DNA of 64,000 nucleotides from Incurvaria masculella (Eukaryota > Arthropoda > Insecta > Lepidoptera > Incurvariidae): contig OX335644.1 of NCBI GenBank assembly GCA_946894095.1, positions 14,179,595-14,243,594 on the forward strand, read 5' to 3'. Shown here piece after piece: positions 10,807 through 20,402 of this stretch (position 1 is the stretch's first letter; each line of letters opens with the position of its first letter). Below the pieces are notes generated by a model that saw nothing but the letters and a program-made list of their open reading frames with translations, did not search any database and was not told where the DNA came from. The position numbers and the translations under genes were made by a program.

Positions 10807-10933
10807 GTGCTGCATCTGAGCGTGATGACAACTCTGCTGCTGTGGCAGCCGCGCCCGGACCGCCCGCTCGTGTTCTTCGCGCTCGCCGCGCTGTGGGGCA
10901 CCGCCGACGCCGTGTGGCTCGTCCAGGTCAATG
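10807..10933 (+). CDS. UNC-93-like exon
   Basis: The acceptor is TGACAACAG at 10805-10806. The donor is GTCGGT at 10934, chosen because it alone keeps frame with the last exon. It encodes VLHLSVMTTLLLWQPRPDRP and VFFALAALWGTADAVWLVQV, two membrane segments. The ALWG..DAVW motif is typical of UNC-93. It ends one base into an Ala codon. Confidence 0.92.
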
Positions 10934-10994
10934 GTCGGTTCATTTTTATACTTTTCTATAATAGTTTAAGTTACCTTACTTCCACGTTAACTAT

Positions 10995-11034
10995 AGATCC
11001 TCTTTCCCTACTAGGTGGTAGGGAAAGAGGATCT
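10995..11034. repeat. Perfect 16-bp hairpin at the start of a SINE piece
   Basis: AGATCCTCTTTCCCTA (10995-11010) and its exact complement (11019-11034) flank CTAGGTGG. It is an extended version of the SINE body's own CCTACTAGGTGGTAGG palindrome. Confidence 0.8.
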
Positions 11035-11216
11035 CCTTTGGTTTCATCCCATTGGATGAAGAAATGGTCGAAGCGGCAATGAAAAATTAGCCGCGTTTCT
11101 ATCCAGTTCAATCAAACCGTATTCATAAACGGAATTTTCTGACATGACGACCAATTTATACGAAAATGCTATGTTTTGGGCTAATATCATCACAGTAGGT
11201 GTGTTATTGTAATGTA
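11001..11216 (+). repeat. SINE body/tail fragment
   Basis: CCCTACTAGGTGGTAGGG, CATTGGATGAAGAAATGGTC, GAAGCGGCAATGAAAAATTA, then a diverged tail with GGGCTAATATCATCACAGTA. Confidence 0.75.
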
Positions 11217-11282
11217 TAACCCTTGTCCAGAAACATAAAAAAGGTCATCGCGTAATTGAAGATTTTCTTATCACACCTGACT

Positions 11283-11425
11283 TGTTGAATTTCGGTATAG
11301 AGAGAGTTTAGACCCCAAGGTCTACCCAAGAAGGGTATAAGCTATCTTTTGTGGCAAAAATGAAACGGGTATGAAAGTATGTATGGGGAACTCAGATAAT
11401 ATCAAGGAAATATTTTTGGCCGATG
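11283..11425 (-). repeat. Fragment of the ACTAG...TATAGAT element
   Basis: GTTGAATTTCGGTATAGAGA, AGGGTATAAGCTATCTTTTG and GTATGTATGGGGAACTCA match the segment near 55385-55510. The following stretch to 12180 shows nothing recognisable. Confidence 0.5.
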
Positions 11426-12192
11426 TATCATTACATTTCATTTATTAATTTAAACCTTTGGTATTCGAACTACTCAACTGATAGAACTCAGTAAATACGA
11501 ATAAGAATCCGCAAAGAAACTTTTCTGGGTTCGCGTCATTGACTTATATATTACTGCGTGTTTCCGTCCACAATCATTAAATAATACATACATAGATCTA
11601 AATGCTACTGCTTAAGCCCAAAACGACATTGACATAAATGTTTCCTATTTGAGGGGTGCTAATTCTTTGACTTGTTTTTATGGTCTGCCAAATATTGTGT
11701 TTTCTTGTGAAATTTAGGCACCAAATGAAGCTAACCTCCAACGTTTTGGGTTTATTTTTATTTTATCTCAGCGTCGGTTAAGCTTATGCTTTTATGTAAG
11801 CTCCGGTAAAAAAAAAACATATCAAAGTTTAGACTATTATCTATCTAGTGTATGACCGTAAAACGGTTTTAATAAATTGCTTACATTCTTAAATAAAAAA
11901 AATGTTTGTAAACACCTATTTACAAGTTTTTACTAGGTTTTTATCCGGTGCTTGGACTATAAATGATTTCGACCATAAATTTTTTTGTGACACAAGATCA
12001 ATTTAATGTAGTGAATATCCGTGAAACATATATTAATTCACTCTAGAAAGTAGACTTTACAAGTCTAAAACCTACATTTCGCTTCGTCGCGCTCGATTTT
12101 CACGCGCATACAACAATGAACCCTAACGCAAACTCAGTGCTTCCGGATATCGCCATTATCATTGATTTGGTGAACGTTGGAGTCAGTTGGAG

Positions 12193-12241
12193 CCACGGAG
12201 GAGAGAGGTAGAGGTAGAGGATCTACCTCCCTTCTCCGTGG
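12193..12241. repeat. Imperfect hairpin (about 19-bp arms)
   Basis: CCACGGAGGAGAGAGGTAG faces CTACCTCCCTTCTCCGTGG with two mismatches across a purine-rich loop. Role unknown. Confidence 0.7.
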
Positions 12242-12826
12242 TTGGAGCCTTGAGAGGATAATTCCGGGAGCAACATACAATCCGACGCCTACGCGAGATA
12301 CTTCCGCAATAGCCGGCCTATAAGTGTTTTTGGGGTGCGGATACGGATAGGCGTCGCGCCAGTTTTCTAGTTTCATATTGCCTGGTGCATTGCATGTACT
12401 GCAGATTCTTTTGAATTTTGGACCAACTCTAGCATGACAGGTTGTTAACTTGCAAAAAAAATCTGAGTTGAAATTTTGTTTCAAATGTCAAAAAGGCTCC
12501 TGAATTCTGTTCCAACAGTAGCACATCTACAGGACAAACCAGAACTTTCTTTTTTACTATATAACTGGAAATTGATAGCTATTACCATAGATTAAAAAGC
12601 CTTTACAATCTATGCTGGCACTACACCTACTATATTATATTATCCCAGCACCCCTCAAGCACAGAATATATATAGAATTACATCCAGCAGCTCAACTTTA
12701 TACAAAGTCCCGATTTTGGGCACCTGTATGTGAACATTTCGTTTGTATGGGCACAATGAGAACACTCTTTCCATTATTGTCTTTTTTGCATGTGTGCAAA
12801 CATTTTATGCAATAGTCTCCCCCCAG

Positions 12827-13083
12827 CCCTCTCCGGCATCCTGTTCCCGGGCCAGGAGGAGGCAGCCTTCTCCAACTTCCGGCTATGGGAGGCGACGGGC
12901 AGCGTGCTCGCGTACGCCGCATCCCCCTACGTGTGCACCGCCACCAAGCTGTACGTGCTGGTCGCACTGCTGTTGTGCGGCATGGCATGCTACAGCACGA
13001 TAGAGCTCATGGAGTACCGCACAAAGAAGGCGCACCACCTGGAGAGGGACTTCGAACTTGTCGACAAGAAAGCGGAGGAATAA
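12827..13083 (+). CDS. UNC-93-like terminal coding exon
   Basis: The acceptor is CTCCCCCCAG at 12825-12826, after a C-rich tract. CC completes an Ala codon, followed by LSGILFPGQEEAAFSNFRLW, EATGSVLAYAAS and YVCTATKLYVLVALLLCGMA. The charged cytoplasmic tail TIELMEYRTKKAHHLERDF ends in VDKKAEE and TAA (13081-13083). FRLWEA.GS...YA is a family signature. Two decayed copies of this exon follow (13183-13433 and 13532-13598). Confidence 0.94.
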
Positions 13084-13182
13084 TTATATGGAACGTGCTA
13101 GTTTAATTACAATACATACGTCTATAAAACATATTTAACGTGACGTGTTACGCTGTGCATGGATGCTGTAATTATTCAATAG

Positions 13183-13433
13183 CCTCTCCGGTATCCTGTT
13201 CTCGGGTCAGGAGGAGGCAGCCTTCTTCAACTTCCGGCTGTGGGAGGCGACGGGCAGCGTGCTCGCGTACGCCTCATCCCTCTTCGTGTGCACCACCACC
13301 AAGCTGCACGTTCTGGTCGCACTGCTGCTGTGGCATGGCATGCTATAGCACTATAGAGCTCATGGAGTACCGCACCCAGAAGGCGCACTATCTGGAGAGA
13401 GACTTCGAGCTTGTCGACAAGAAGGCGGAATAA
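13183..13433 (+). pseudogene. Decayed tandem copy 2 of the UNC-93-like last exon
   Basis: This matches the true last exon almost base for base at an offset of about 355, including the sequence downstream of the stop (GTGCTAGTTT, ACGTCTATAAAA, GTGCATGGATG). It lacks one C just after the AG at 13181-13182, so it would be read in the wrong frame. A 2-base loss near 13330 (TGCGGCAT in copy 1, TGGCAT here) then restores the original frame, giving TIELMEYRTQKAHYLERDF and a TAA at 13431-13433. The C-rich tract before the acceptor is also gone. Most likely a dead duplicate. If it were used as an alternative last exon, it would give a shifted middle with a normal tail. Confidence 0.85.
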
Positions 13434-13531
13434 CAGTTATAAGGAACGTGCTAGTTTCATTAGAATACAGACGTCTATAAAACCATTAAACGTGACTGTC
13501 ACGTTGTGCATGGATGTAGTAATTATTTAAT

Positions 13532-13598
13532 AACCTCCAGCCGTGTCCGACCTTCGTTCCCGGGATACGAGGCGGCAGCCTTCTCCAACTGCCATCTC
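13532..13598 (+). pseudogene. Truncated third copy of the UNC-93-like last exon
   Basis: About 65 bp resemble the start of the last exon: CCTCCAGCC, then GTTCCCGGG and GGCAGCCTTCTCCAACT, then divergence. It is preceded at 13508 by the same GCATGGATG...AATTATT stretch that precedes copy 2. It is therefore the start of a third duplication unit, cut off where a LINE 3' fragment begins near 13600. Confidence 0.75.
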
Positions 13599-13599
13599 T

Positions 13600-13915
13600 A
13601 ATTCTCTCTGTATCTTACCTTGGAGAAACTTCTTCGGAGCCACATAGCACTATCCCTCCGCTACCATTCTATCGCTCATTGCGCAACAGGCACATTCCTC
13701 GAATTAGAAACAACCGTTCCTATAAATAATTCATTTACAGGATCGTTAAACTGTGCAACTCCCGACGCATTTCCCGCCAAGTACAATACGGGGTCCTTCC
13801 GATATGGTGTGAAGAAGTACCTGGCCGGCCGGCATGATTTTCGCAGCTCCTGCTAAAGTTTGAAAGTCCATGGCGGCCGGCAGGCACCTCTTCGAGGGCC
13901 TAGCGCAAGCTATAG
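13600..13915 (+). mobile_element. LINE 3'-end fragment
   Basis: GGAGAAACTTCTTCGGAGCC, TTGCGCAACAGGCACATTCC and ACGCATTTCCCGCCAAGTAC; GGGGTCCTTCCGATATGG and CTGGCCGGCCGGCATG. The reading FPAKYNTGSFRYGVKKYLAG is the end of a non-LTR RT ORF followed by TAA. It cuts off the third copy of the UNC-93-like last exon. Confidence 0.75.
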
Positions 13916-14010
13916 GTACATGTCGCGAGAAAAATGCTAATAAAATGTCTTGAATTAGTGTGCACTTTTGTATACCTCGGATTTTGGGTATAACTGAGTC
14001 CACGACTATC

Positions 14011-14016
14011 AATAAA
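14011..14016 (+). terminator. Polyadenylation signal candidate for the UNC-93-like gene
   Basis: AATAAA, 928 bp past the stop codon. An earlier AATAAA at 13939-13944 lies at the edge of the LINE fragment and is the alternative. Which one is used cannot be told from sequence alone. Confidence 0.45.
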
Positions 14017-14040
14017 ACGTATCTGTTATACATCGTCAAG

Positions 14041-14046
14041 TTTATT
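14041..14046 (-). terminator. Polyadenylation signal candidate for the SAM-domain gene
   Basis: AATAAA on the minus strand (TTTATT on plus), only 25 bp from the plus-strand signal at 14011, so the two genes may end back to back. Other minus-strand AATAAA hexamers at 14533-14538 and 15629-15634 are nearer the stop. Confidence 0.4.
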
Positions 14047-17000
14047 TCCATGACATAAATATTAAAGTTAGGTACAACCTAACGACATGTAAAGTAAATA
14101 CTCGAACACTTGGAACAATTGACTCCAAATCGTAAAAGAAATTCGTATAATTGAAAAGGTTAATGTAGCCGAAATTAATGCTCAATCTAAATTGGTACAT
14201 ACATACATGTATGGAATTGGAAATGGTCATTCCAATGAGGGGCATATTTTTGAGAGGTAGACAATTGTGGGTGCATATTTACACTTAGAGTAAGTAGGTA
14301 TATGAAGTTATTAAATTCAGAATGTGCATTATTTTCGACTAATTTTGGGGTTACAGCTGCCATGAAATCAATCTTTAAGGTTTATACAGACCAACCTTAC
14401 TACTATTTATACAAATGTAGATTTCATTACTTCACACTAAGTTAAAACAATATTTTAATAACTAAAGCGCATTTTCAGTAATACTTCAACAAACATATTA
14501 TGTACACGCTAATGATTATTTGTTACAAAGTCTTTATTGACCAACAATATCTATTAATTCAAAACTGACCATAAAATCAAGTGATAATGTATGCATACAA
14601 ATCAGTTCGACAGAACATAAACATATTAAACAATTTGTAGAATGAACAAGCACCTACCCACAAATAAAAATATTATGCATATACATATATTGTTATTGTG
14701 ATATTTCAGAAATAATAGCACCTCTTTCTAAACATTAATGTTTCCATTATATATAGTATGTGTAATATATCTATGTATATTAAACAGAAATTATGTATTA
14801 TCTATGGAAATCGATGACAGAATACCGTTTCAATAAGATATTTTTTATATTTCTTTAAAATTTTTGAAAAAGTTAGTAATTCTTTCATTATTTTTTTAAC
14901 TACATGATTGCTTGTATATTTGGCATGTAAGGAGAGTTACCACAGTCAAAATGATGGATGGTATGATAGTTTTAATTCGTTATAAATGCATGATAACTAG
15001 ATTAAAAATCTTAACACAACTTTATGTATATCTGTAGAAAATTTACTTACAATATAGTTAAGTTTTGTAACAATTTCTGTCATAACATAACTTGTAAATA
15101 TATAGCTAAGGACGGATTTCTGGTCATAAGCAATAACTCTATACAAATCCATATTTGAGGGTCATAAACATGTTTTTCATTGTATTATAAACAAAATGAT
15201 ATTATTTTACAGATTTTTTTTTACATTTTACTATAGTGAGCTATTTTCAGGTGTGGGGTATCAGTATATTTACGGCTGTAAAAATTTTAAATACTTTAAA
15301 TCTATGCTATATGTTTACATATATGTATATCACGAAAATATATGTTATTATTTCTAGTTTTCATTTGAAAAAGTTTACAACTTCGTGAGTGACCCTGTAT
15401 ATAACAAGCACGCATTTGATAGCCTCATTAAGTATTTTTACAATAAATTTAATTAAGAAGGAAGACTGAGACGTTACAAACATCTAGGTTATACATACCC
15501 AACTAATTTTAAACTACTTAATTAAGAACATTTTGAGATAGATTTGTGATGACAGTTTTTTTTGTTACTATTTTGAAGCGATTCGAAGTGGAAAAATCCC
15601 ACCATCAATGGAAACTATGAATAATATGTTTATTAATTCTTGACAAAGAAACGTGTCTTCAATAAAAAATTGTTAATTAAAATTAAATCAATGATGCATA
15701 AGTTCAATCAAAATAAAACTTTACTATGCAGCAGAACACACTTTTTTTATATTAGCGCATTGCGTTTTCTGAGTGCAAGTTAACTGCCTTATGTTCATAA
15801 TTATTAATACTATTACGGAAGGCAGACAGACATCACTAAGTCTCATATTGAGATAGTCGTAACTGGAACTAATGTTAAAAAAATACATTGTTCATATTTG
15901 TATGCTGTATGACTGCTTGCATGACCATAACTTATAATTTTTCCTCCATTTAACGTCAGAGTTGACTGACAAGATAACCTGCGCCAAGGTACGTCTATAT
16001 AGTTCAACTTAGGTACGCGGATTAACTTACTATTGGCAAAAGTGACACATCACTAAGTAAAAATGAATGGACTTTTCGTAAACTTAGTTTTACTTACTAC
16101 TATCTGAACAAGAGCTGTACGATACAATATTACTATAGTTTTGTTACCGTTTTGTTACTATCAATACAGTATCTTTAACATCTTTCCTAAAAAAAACTAA
16201 AGATATTCTTCACACACAAATGACCACCGTTCCAATTGACTGATATTTGTTAATTAAGGTAATTTGTTAGTTAATTAAGGCAATTAATATCTGCATTAAA
16301 TTTTTTTTAAAGCTTAGCCGATTCAAATGACAGGATCATTTTAAAAAGAATATCCTTTTTTTGTGGCGTGACCCTGGATTAATGCCAGGCACATATATTT
16401 GTTGCTGATATGTAACTAATATTATGTAAATTGGAAGTGGTTTTAAAGTTATAAGTAAACTATGTTTACGTACGCAGAACGCATTATTTGCTTGCGGGCC
16501 TACCTTAAATATGCATCGTAAAGTGACAGTAAGAGGTCATGTATGAAAACGCAAAAAATATTTCACAAAACGCTTGCGACTTTGGCAAACCTAACTAATG
16601 TAAGCAGATAATGTTTTGCGGAGCTGCCTTCAGTCTTTTGCACTTAAATAAAACAAAGTTAAGGTGAGTAGAAATTTGTTAAATCTTCTGCGGTTAAGTT
16701 TTCGATCGTTTAGTGCTGTAAAGTTCCTTTGATTAGCGTGTGAAGCCATAGTACAGAAGTAAAGAAAGTTTACAGTACCGAAGTCGAAATTGACGTTTCC
16801 TTAAAACATTATTTTAATACATATTTAAGTAGACTGACAGTGGTTGAACTCCATATTTATCGACGCATTAAGTACAGATATTTCCAATAAGTAGACTTTT
16901 ACAAAATCTCAAGATCTTCGTTTAGTGGCTTTCGATAATGTCTAAGCAGAGACAGGTTCCTGATCTTAGGCAACTACACAACTTAAAAGAGAATCACAAG

Positions 17001-17207
17001 TTAAAATACAATAGTTCTCAGTGACGTAATTAGAAATATTCAATAAGTATCTTCGCGTTACTGAGAATATGGTAAGATAAGCTGCGAAAATAGCACCAAG
17101 ACACTTGATTTGGTCGCATCTAAGATCAATGAAGCCGAACACCGGTTGAAATATCATTATGGAAAACCCCTAAAGAACGAAACTGGTATTTTGGAAGAAG
17201 CGAGTGC
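14041..17207 (-). other. Probable long 3' UTR of the SAM-domain gene
   Basis: 3.1 kb of AT-rich sequence downstream of the SAM-gene stop. It lacks the SINE, MITE and LINE fragments that crowd the rest of the window. It has many TGTA and ATTTA-like motifs on the minus strand and no credible ORF. Freedom from insertions is what one expects of transcribed, constrained sequence; transcript evidence is needed. Confidence 0.45.
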
Positions 17208-17435
17208 CTAACTAGGACTGTCCGAGTGACTGTGGGGTTCACTCTTGACGGCCGAGCCGTTGTGGCGGTCGGAGCGCGGGCTGGGCGCCGTGCACTGTTG
17301 ACACGCCGACAGCCTCTTGCGCAGCGTCGCCTGCAGCTTGAGCGCCGGTCCCAGCTTCATCTGCAGCATGCCCGTGAGGTGCTCCTCCGTCAGCAGCGGC
17401 AGCCCCGACCCGTCGATCCGCTGCTCGCGGAACTT
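17208..17435 (-). CDS. SAM-domain gene, terminal coding exon
   Basis: On the minus strand the acceptor is CTCCTCTCTTGCAG (17436-17437), then KFREQRIDG, LPLLTEEHLTGMLQMKLG and PALKLQATLRKRLSACQQC. A 30-residue tail rich in Ser, His and Lys follows and ends at TAG (17208-17210). The exon supplies helices 3-5 of the SAM domain; LTEEHL and LKLGPALK-type residues form the polymerisation surface in Polycomb SAM domains. It is phase 0 at its start and joins the preceding exon as CAEYSP then KFREQ, which is uninterrupted family sequence. Confidence 0.93.
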   Translation of the reverse strand, partial: KFREQRIDGSGLPLLTEEHLTGMLQMKLGPALKLQATLRKRLSACQQCTAPSPRSDRHNGSAVKSEPHSHSDSPS

Positions 17436-17442
17436 CTGCAAG

Positions 17443-18600
17443 AGAGGAGACGTGCAGCGTTAGTATAGTCAACTACTCCAATCCAGTGCCACCCGTCTCT
17501 TTGGCCCGCGCCTCGCCAATGGGTTTTCGAGTTAGACGTTCATTGGCTCTTCACATAAATCACCTTGCAATGTGGTGTTGGACTTTTGAATTCATAGTAA
17601 ACAGGGACTAGGCATTCATAACTCTATCGCATTTATGTAGAAAACACTATAAATTACCATTTATATAATTGATATATATATATAAATAATACATTTTCCG
17701 GAACTATTGAACGAAGAAATATACTAGGTCTGCGCATAATCAACCTGTGGTATGGTATTTATTTATTACTAAAAATAATAAATCGGGATATTTTGCATGT
17801 TCAAAAACGATATTTTTAAGTGCATACTGTACATTTGTTACACTTCTATGGCGATAGAACCTGCTTGCGAGAATGCAAGCATGGGAAACAGGACTTCAGT
17901 AGCTCAAATAGCTTGTAGATGCAGTTATTTTTAGTTATATATAAGCTATATATAATTTTCTCTACTAAGCCTGGTTTTCACCAAGTGCTGATTTATTTTA
18001 ATCGACACTTAAAGGGCATTTATTACTAAAGTACTGATTATGTTGTACTGGTATTGATTGCAAGCTGCTAAAACGGTCCTTATTTTGTGGCGATTAAGCT
18101 AATCAGCAGTAAGTTCAATTTAATGAATTTAATATAACTTATATTTACGTTTACATACCGTATAATATTTAGAATTTAGTGTTCTATTTAATTATTATGT
18201 AATGATCTATGATTTATTGGTTGTATTTATTGAATTGTATATTAACGTATCTTAAATGAATAATTTCCTCTGTATGATGGTGCATGCGAATTTGTAATTT
18301 AATATTTCTATACAAACCATGTTTGTTGCATTTTGGTGCGTGAAAAAAATACTTTGACTTTGACTTTGAAAAAGGGCCTTAGGCTAATATGTTTATAGTA
18401 ACTCAACAATTAAAAAGGCTAACGCAATCAAAACTGAAATTTAGAATTCTATTATATCTGTATATCTGAAGTGTCTTTACAATGTACAAAATATGGTTGT
18501 GCGTAAATGAATTTGTATTGCGTGCTTCCTCGAGCATTTACACATTATTGAGATTTAAAACGGAGTCGTGAGGGTAGAGTGACAGTTATTGTGGGTACAG
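17443..18600. other. Intron start region; simple-repeat tail of a retroelement
   Basis: AT-rich with no ORF. TACTTTGACTTTGACTTTGA at 18348-18367 is the kind of (TTTGAC)n tail that ends lepidopteran non-LTR elements, so about 300 bp before it may be a LINE 3' end. A (TA)n stretch lies near 17675. Confidence 0.5.
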
Positions 18601-18689
18601 GCTAACAATGATTGCCAACGAAAAATATGACAACAGCCCCCTGCGCCAGCAAGTCAATCCAGCAAGGGTCACGTCGGTGGCGGAATGCA

Positions 18690-18880
18690 GTCGGGTTCAG
18701 GGCTGCTCGCGGCGGCGGCGGCGGTGACGGCGGCGGCGGAGGCGGTGGCTGTGCGGTTGCGGCGGCGGTGGCGGAGCGGCGGAGGACACCGGACCGGTCC
18801 GTCGCACCTGTCTCCGTGTGTAATGGAGCGGCGCGGCGACCGCGACGCGACGCGCGGCGGGTCAGCACCGCGGTGAACTG
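18690..18880. repeat. GC-rich (GGC)n-type island
   Basis: Runs of GGCGGCGGCGG and GGAGGCGGTGGC with many CpGs in AT-rich surroundings. Open frames across it on both strands are low-complexity consequences of the triplet repeat, not a gene. Confidence 0.7.
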
Positions 18881-19230
18881 CGACCGATCCTACTTGCTAC
18901 TTTCACATTTATGTGAAAAATTGCATGTGGAAAGAGCAGCGTATCTTCTACTTATATTTTTGGGCACGCATATTATTTATGCAATTACAAAGAATCATTG
19001 TTGTAGGAAAGATTTGAATGCACCAACTAATGGTTTTTTATGGAACCGAATGGTTTGTTATGTGCTAGTGTCTTTTGAAATTTTAGCTCGAATTGTGCTA
19101 GATTAGGTATCAATTTGTAGTGAATGTTGTGTTCGTCTATAATTAAGAGACTAAGATCTGTATTTTCTATGTATGTTTGAGTGGTGCTCTTGTTGATGAA
19201 CCTAAATAAATAATTTTAAAAAAAGAACCG

Positions 19231-19346
19231 GACGGGGATATTAGCCCAACTCACCATATGCAAATTAGGTGTAGTGCCAGGACGTTTTTTATATTGCACG
19301 GATGCATTGAACTGAATGGAAAGCACGGACAATTTTCAGTTCTCCT
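19231..19346 (-). repeat. SINE fragment
   Basis: GATATTAGCCCAACTCACC, AAATTAGGTGTAGTGCCAGG and GCATTGAACTGAATGGAAAG match the shared tail and body, minus orientation. Confidence 0.7.
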
Positions 19347-19814
19347 TAAAGTGTCCTCATCATATTAGAAAGAATAGAGTTCGGATGCATTAGGTACAAA
19401 TTTCATTCGGGGATTAAGGCCATGTTGGAATGTTTATTTATTTATTTAGGTGCACCAACAGTTTAAAAACTAAACAATTGATCGTTTAATAATAAATATA
19501 GAAATTCAAGCTAATTACAGGGTACCACTACTTATAAGTAAGGATTATATCATTTTAATTTTATAAACTTCCCGACAAGAATATACGTGTGGCCTTTTTA
19601 AATATATCCTATTCAAATAAACGACATGGAAAGTCGTTAGTTCGATTAGGATATATATTAAATTTCTGTAGTTTTAATGGACTTGAAATTAAGCTGAATT
19701 GTGAGATTGTGGCTTTTAATCCGTTAACTCGAATTGAGGCGAAAGACGAATGTGTGTCTAACCTATGAGTTTGCGTCGACGTAAGATAGCACGGGTGAAC
19801 GTGAAGGCATAATC

Positions 19815-20060
19815 GTGATGTCCATAAGCGCGCGAGGACGGAGTGACAAGTGTCAAGAGCGGCGAGGCGAGCTAGCCGCGCGGCGCGCCGTCCGGCGACC
19901 TGTCATCTCTCGTCTCTGGCCTGGGAACGTTGACAAAAAGCGCCGGCGACGTGACGTCCTGTCCTCCCCCCATCTCACTCCCTCCTCCGCCGCCACTCTA
20001 ACTTCACGTCTTGCCACTCTCACACGCTCCGTCCGACTCTTTCGATTTCTTCCGATCGGC
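19815..20060. other. GC-rich island
   Basis: CpG-dense block (GCGCGGCGCGCCGTCCGGCG, GACGTGACGTC). TGACGTCA-like half sites occur but no gene is supported. Confidence 0.5.
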
Positions 20061-20246
20061 AATCGGATCTTATGGGCGATTTCTTAATTCTCATGGAACT
20101 AAGTTTGAATAGTTGAAGTCCTTAATTGTAATGATAAATAAATAAAAAAATACAATGAAATGTTTGTTGTCAACAGTTCTATGTTTTATTAAACTAGATA
20201 AAACTACTAAAATCCTGTAAGAATTACAGTGTCTTCATACCTCTAT

Positions 20247-20402
20247 TTTATGTAAATGGATAAGAATAGCTGCTAATACCAACCTAATGTTATGATATTA
20301 GCGCAACACACAACATAGGAACAAGGTGCCATGCAAACACCTTACTTATATTGCACGGCTGAATTGAACTGGACAGAAAACATAAATTATTTTTATTACC
20401 GT
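20247..20402 (-). repeat. SINE fragment
   Basis: TTATGTAAATGGATAAGAAT, TGATATTAGCGCAACACACA, AACAAGGTGCCATGC and GAATTGAACTGGACAGAAAA match the SINE tail. Confidence 0.7.

Larger units (their letters stand above)
270..13083 (+). other. UNC-93-like transmembrane protein gene (3' part, 8 exons)
   Basis: Partial gene; the 5' exons lie left of the window. Exons 270-432, 1293-1416, 7907-8055, 8579-8697, 9424-9583, 10078-10218, 10807-10933 and 12827-13083 all have AG/GT borders and join in phase (1,240 nt, about 412 residues plus TAA). The product is hydrophobic with roughly 8-10 membrane segments. It carries stretches typical of the UNC-93/UNC93A family: AAQFYP, RFFGLFF, QVWGNLISS, LLLLPVIAFIGAEQAF, FGVFNAVAAPLAG, LAALWGTADAVW and FRLWEATGS. 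In worms UNC-93 regulates the two-pore K+ channel SUP-9; the family has an MFS-like fold and sits in membranes. Insect members are usually about 500-540 aa, so roughly 100 N-terminal residues are missing here. The large second intron (6.5 kb) is packed with repeats. The gene converges on the SAM-domain gene. The family call is sure; the specific paralogue and cargo are not known. Confidence 0.93.
12815..13598 (+). repeat. Tandem duplication of about 355 bp (2 units plus fragment)
   Basis: Three successive units each hold the end of the last UNC-93-like intron, the last exon and about 100 bp of 3' flank. Unit 2 is shifted by about 355 bp from unit 1, and unit 3 by about 351 bp from unit 2 before truncation. 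Units 1 and 2 are close to 90% alike by eye over the exon, which suggests a fairly recent event. Confidence 0.85.

Noticed and set aside
18612..19106. 164-codon open frame on plus with a Gly run
   Set aside because: The length comes from a GGC repeat; the flanks do not look coding and the opposite strand is equally open.
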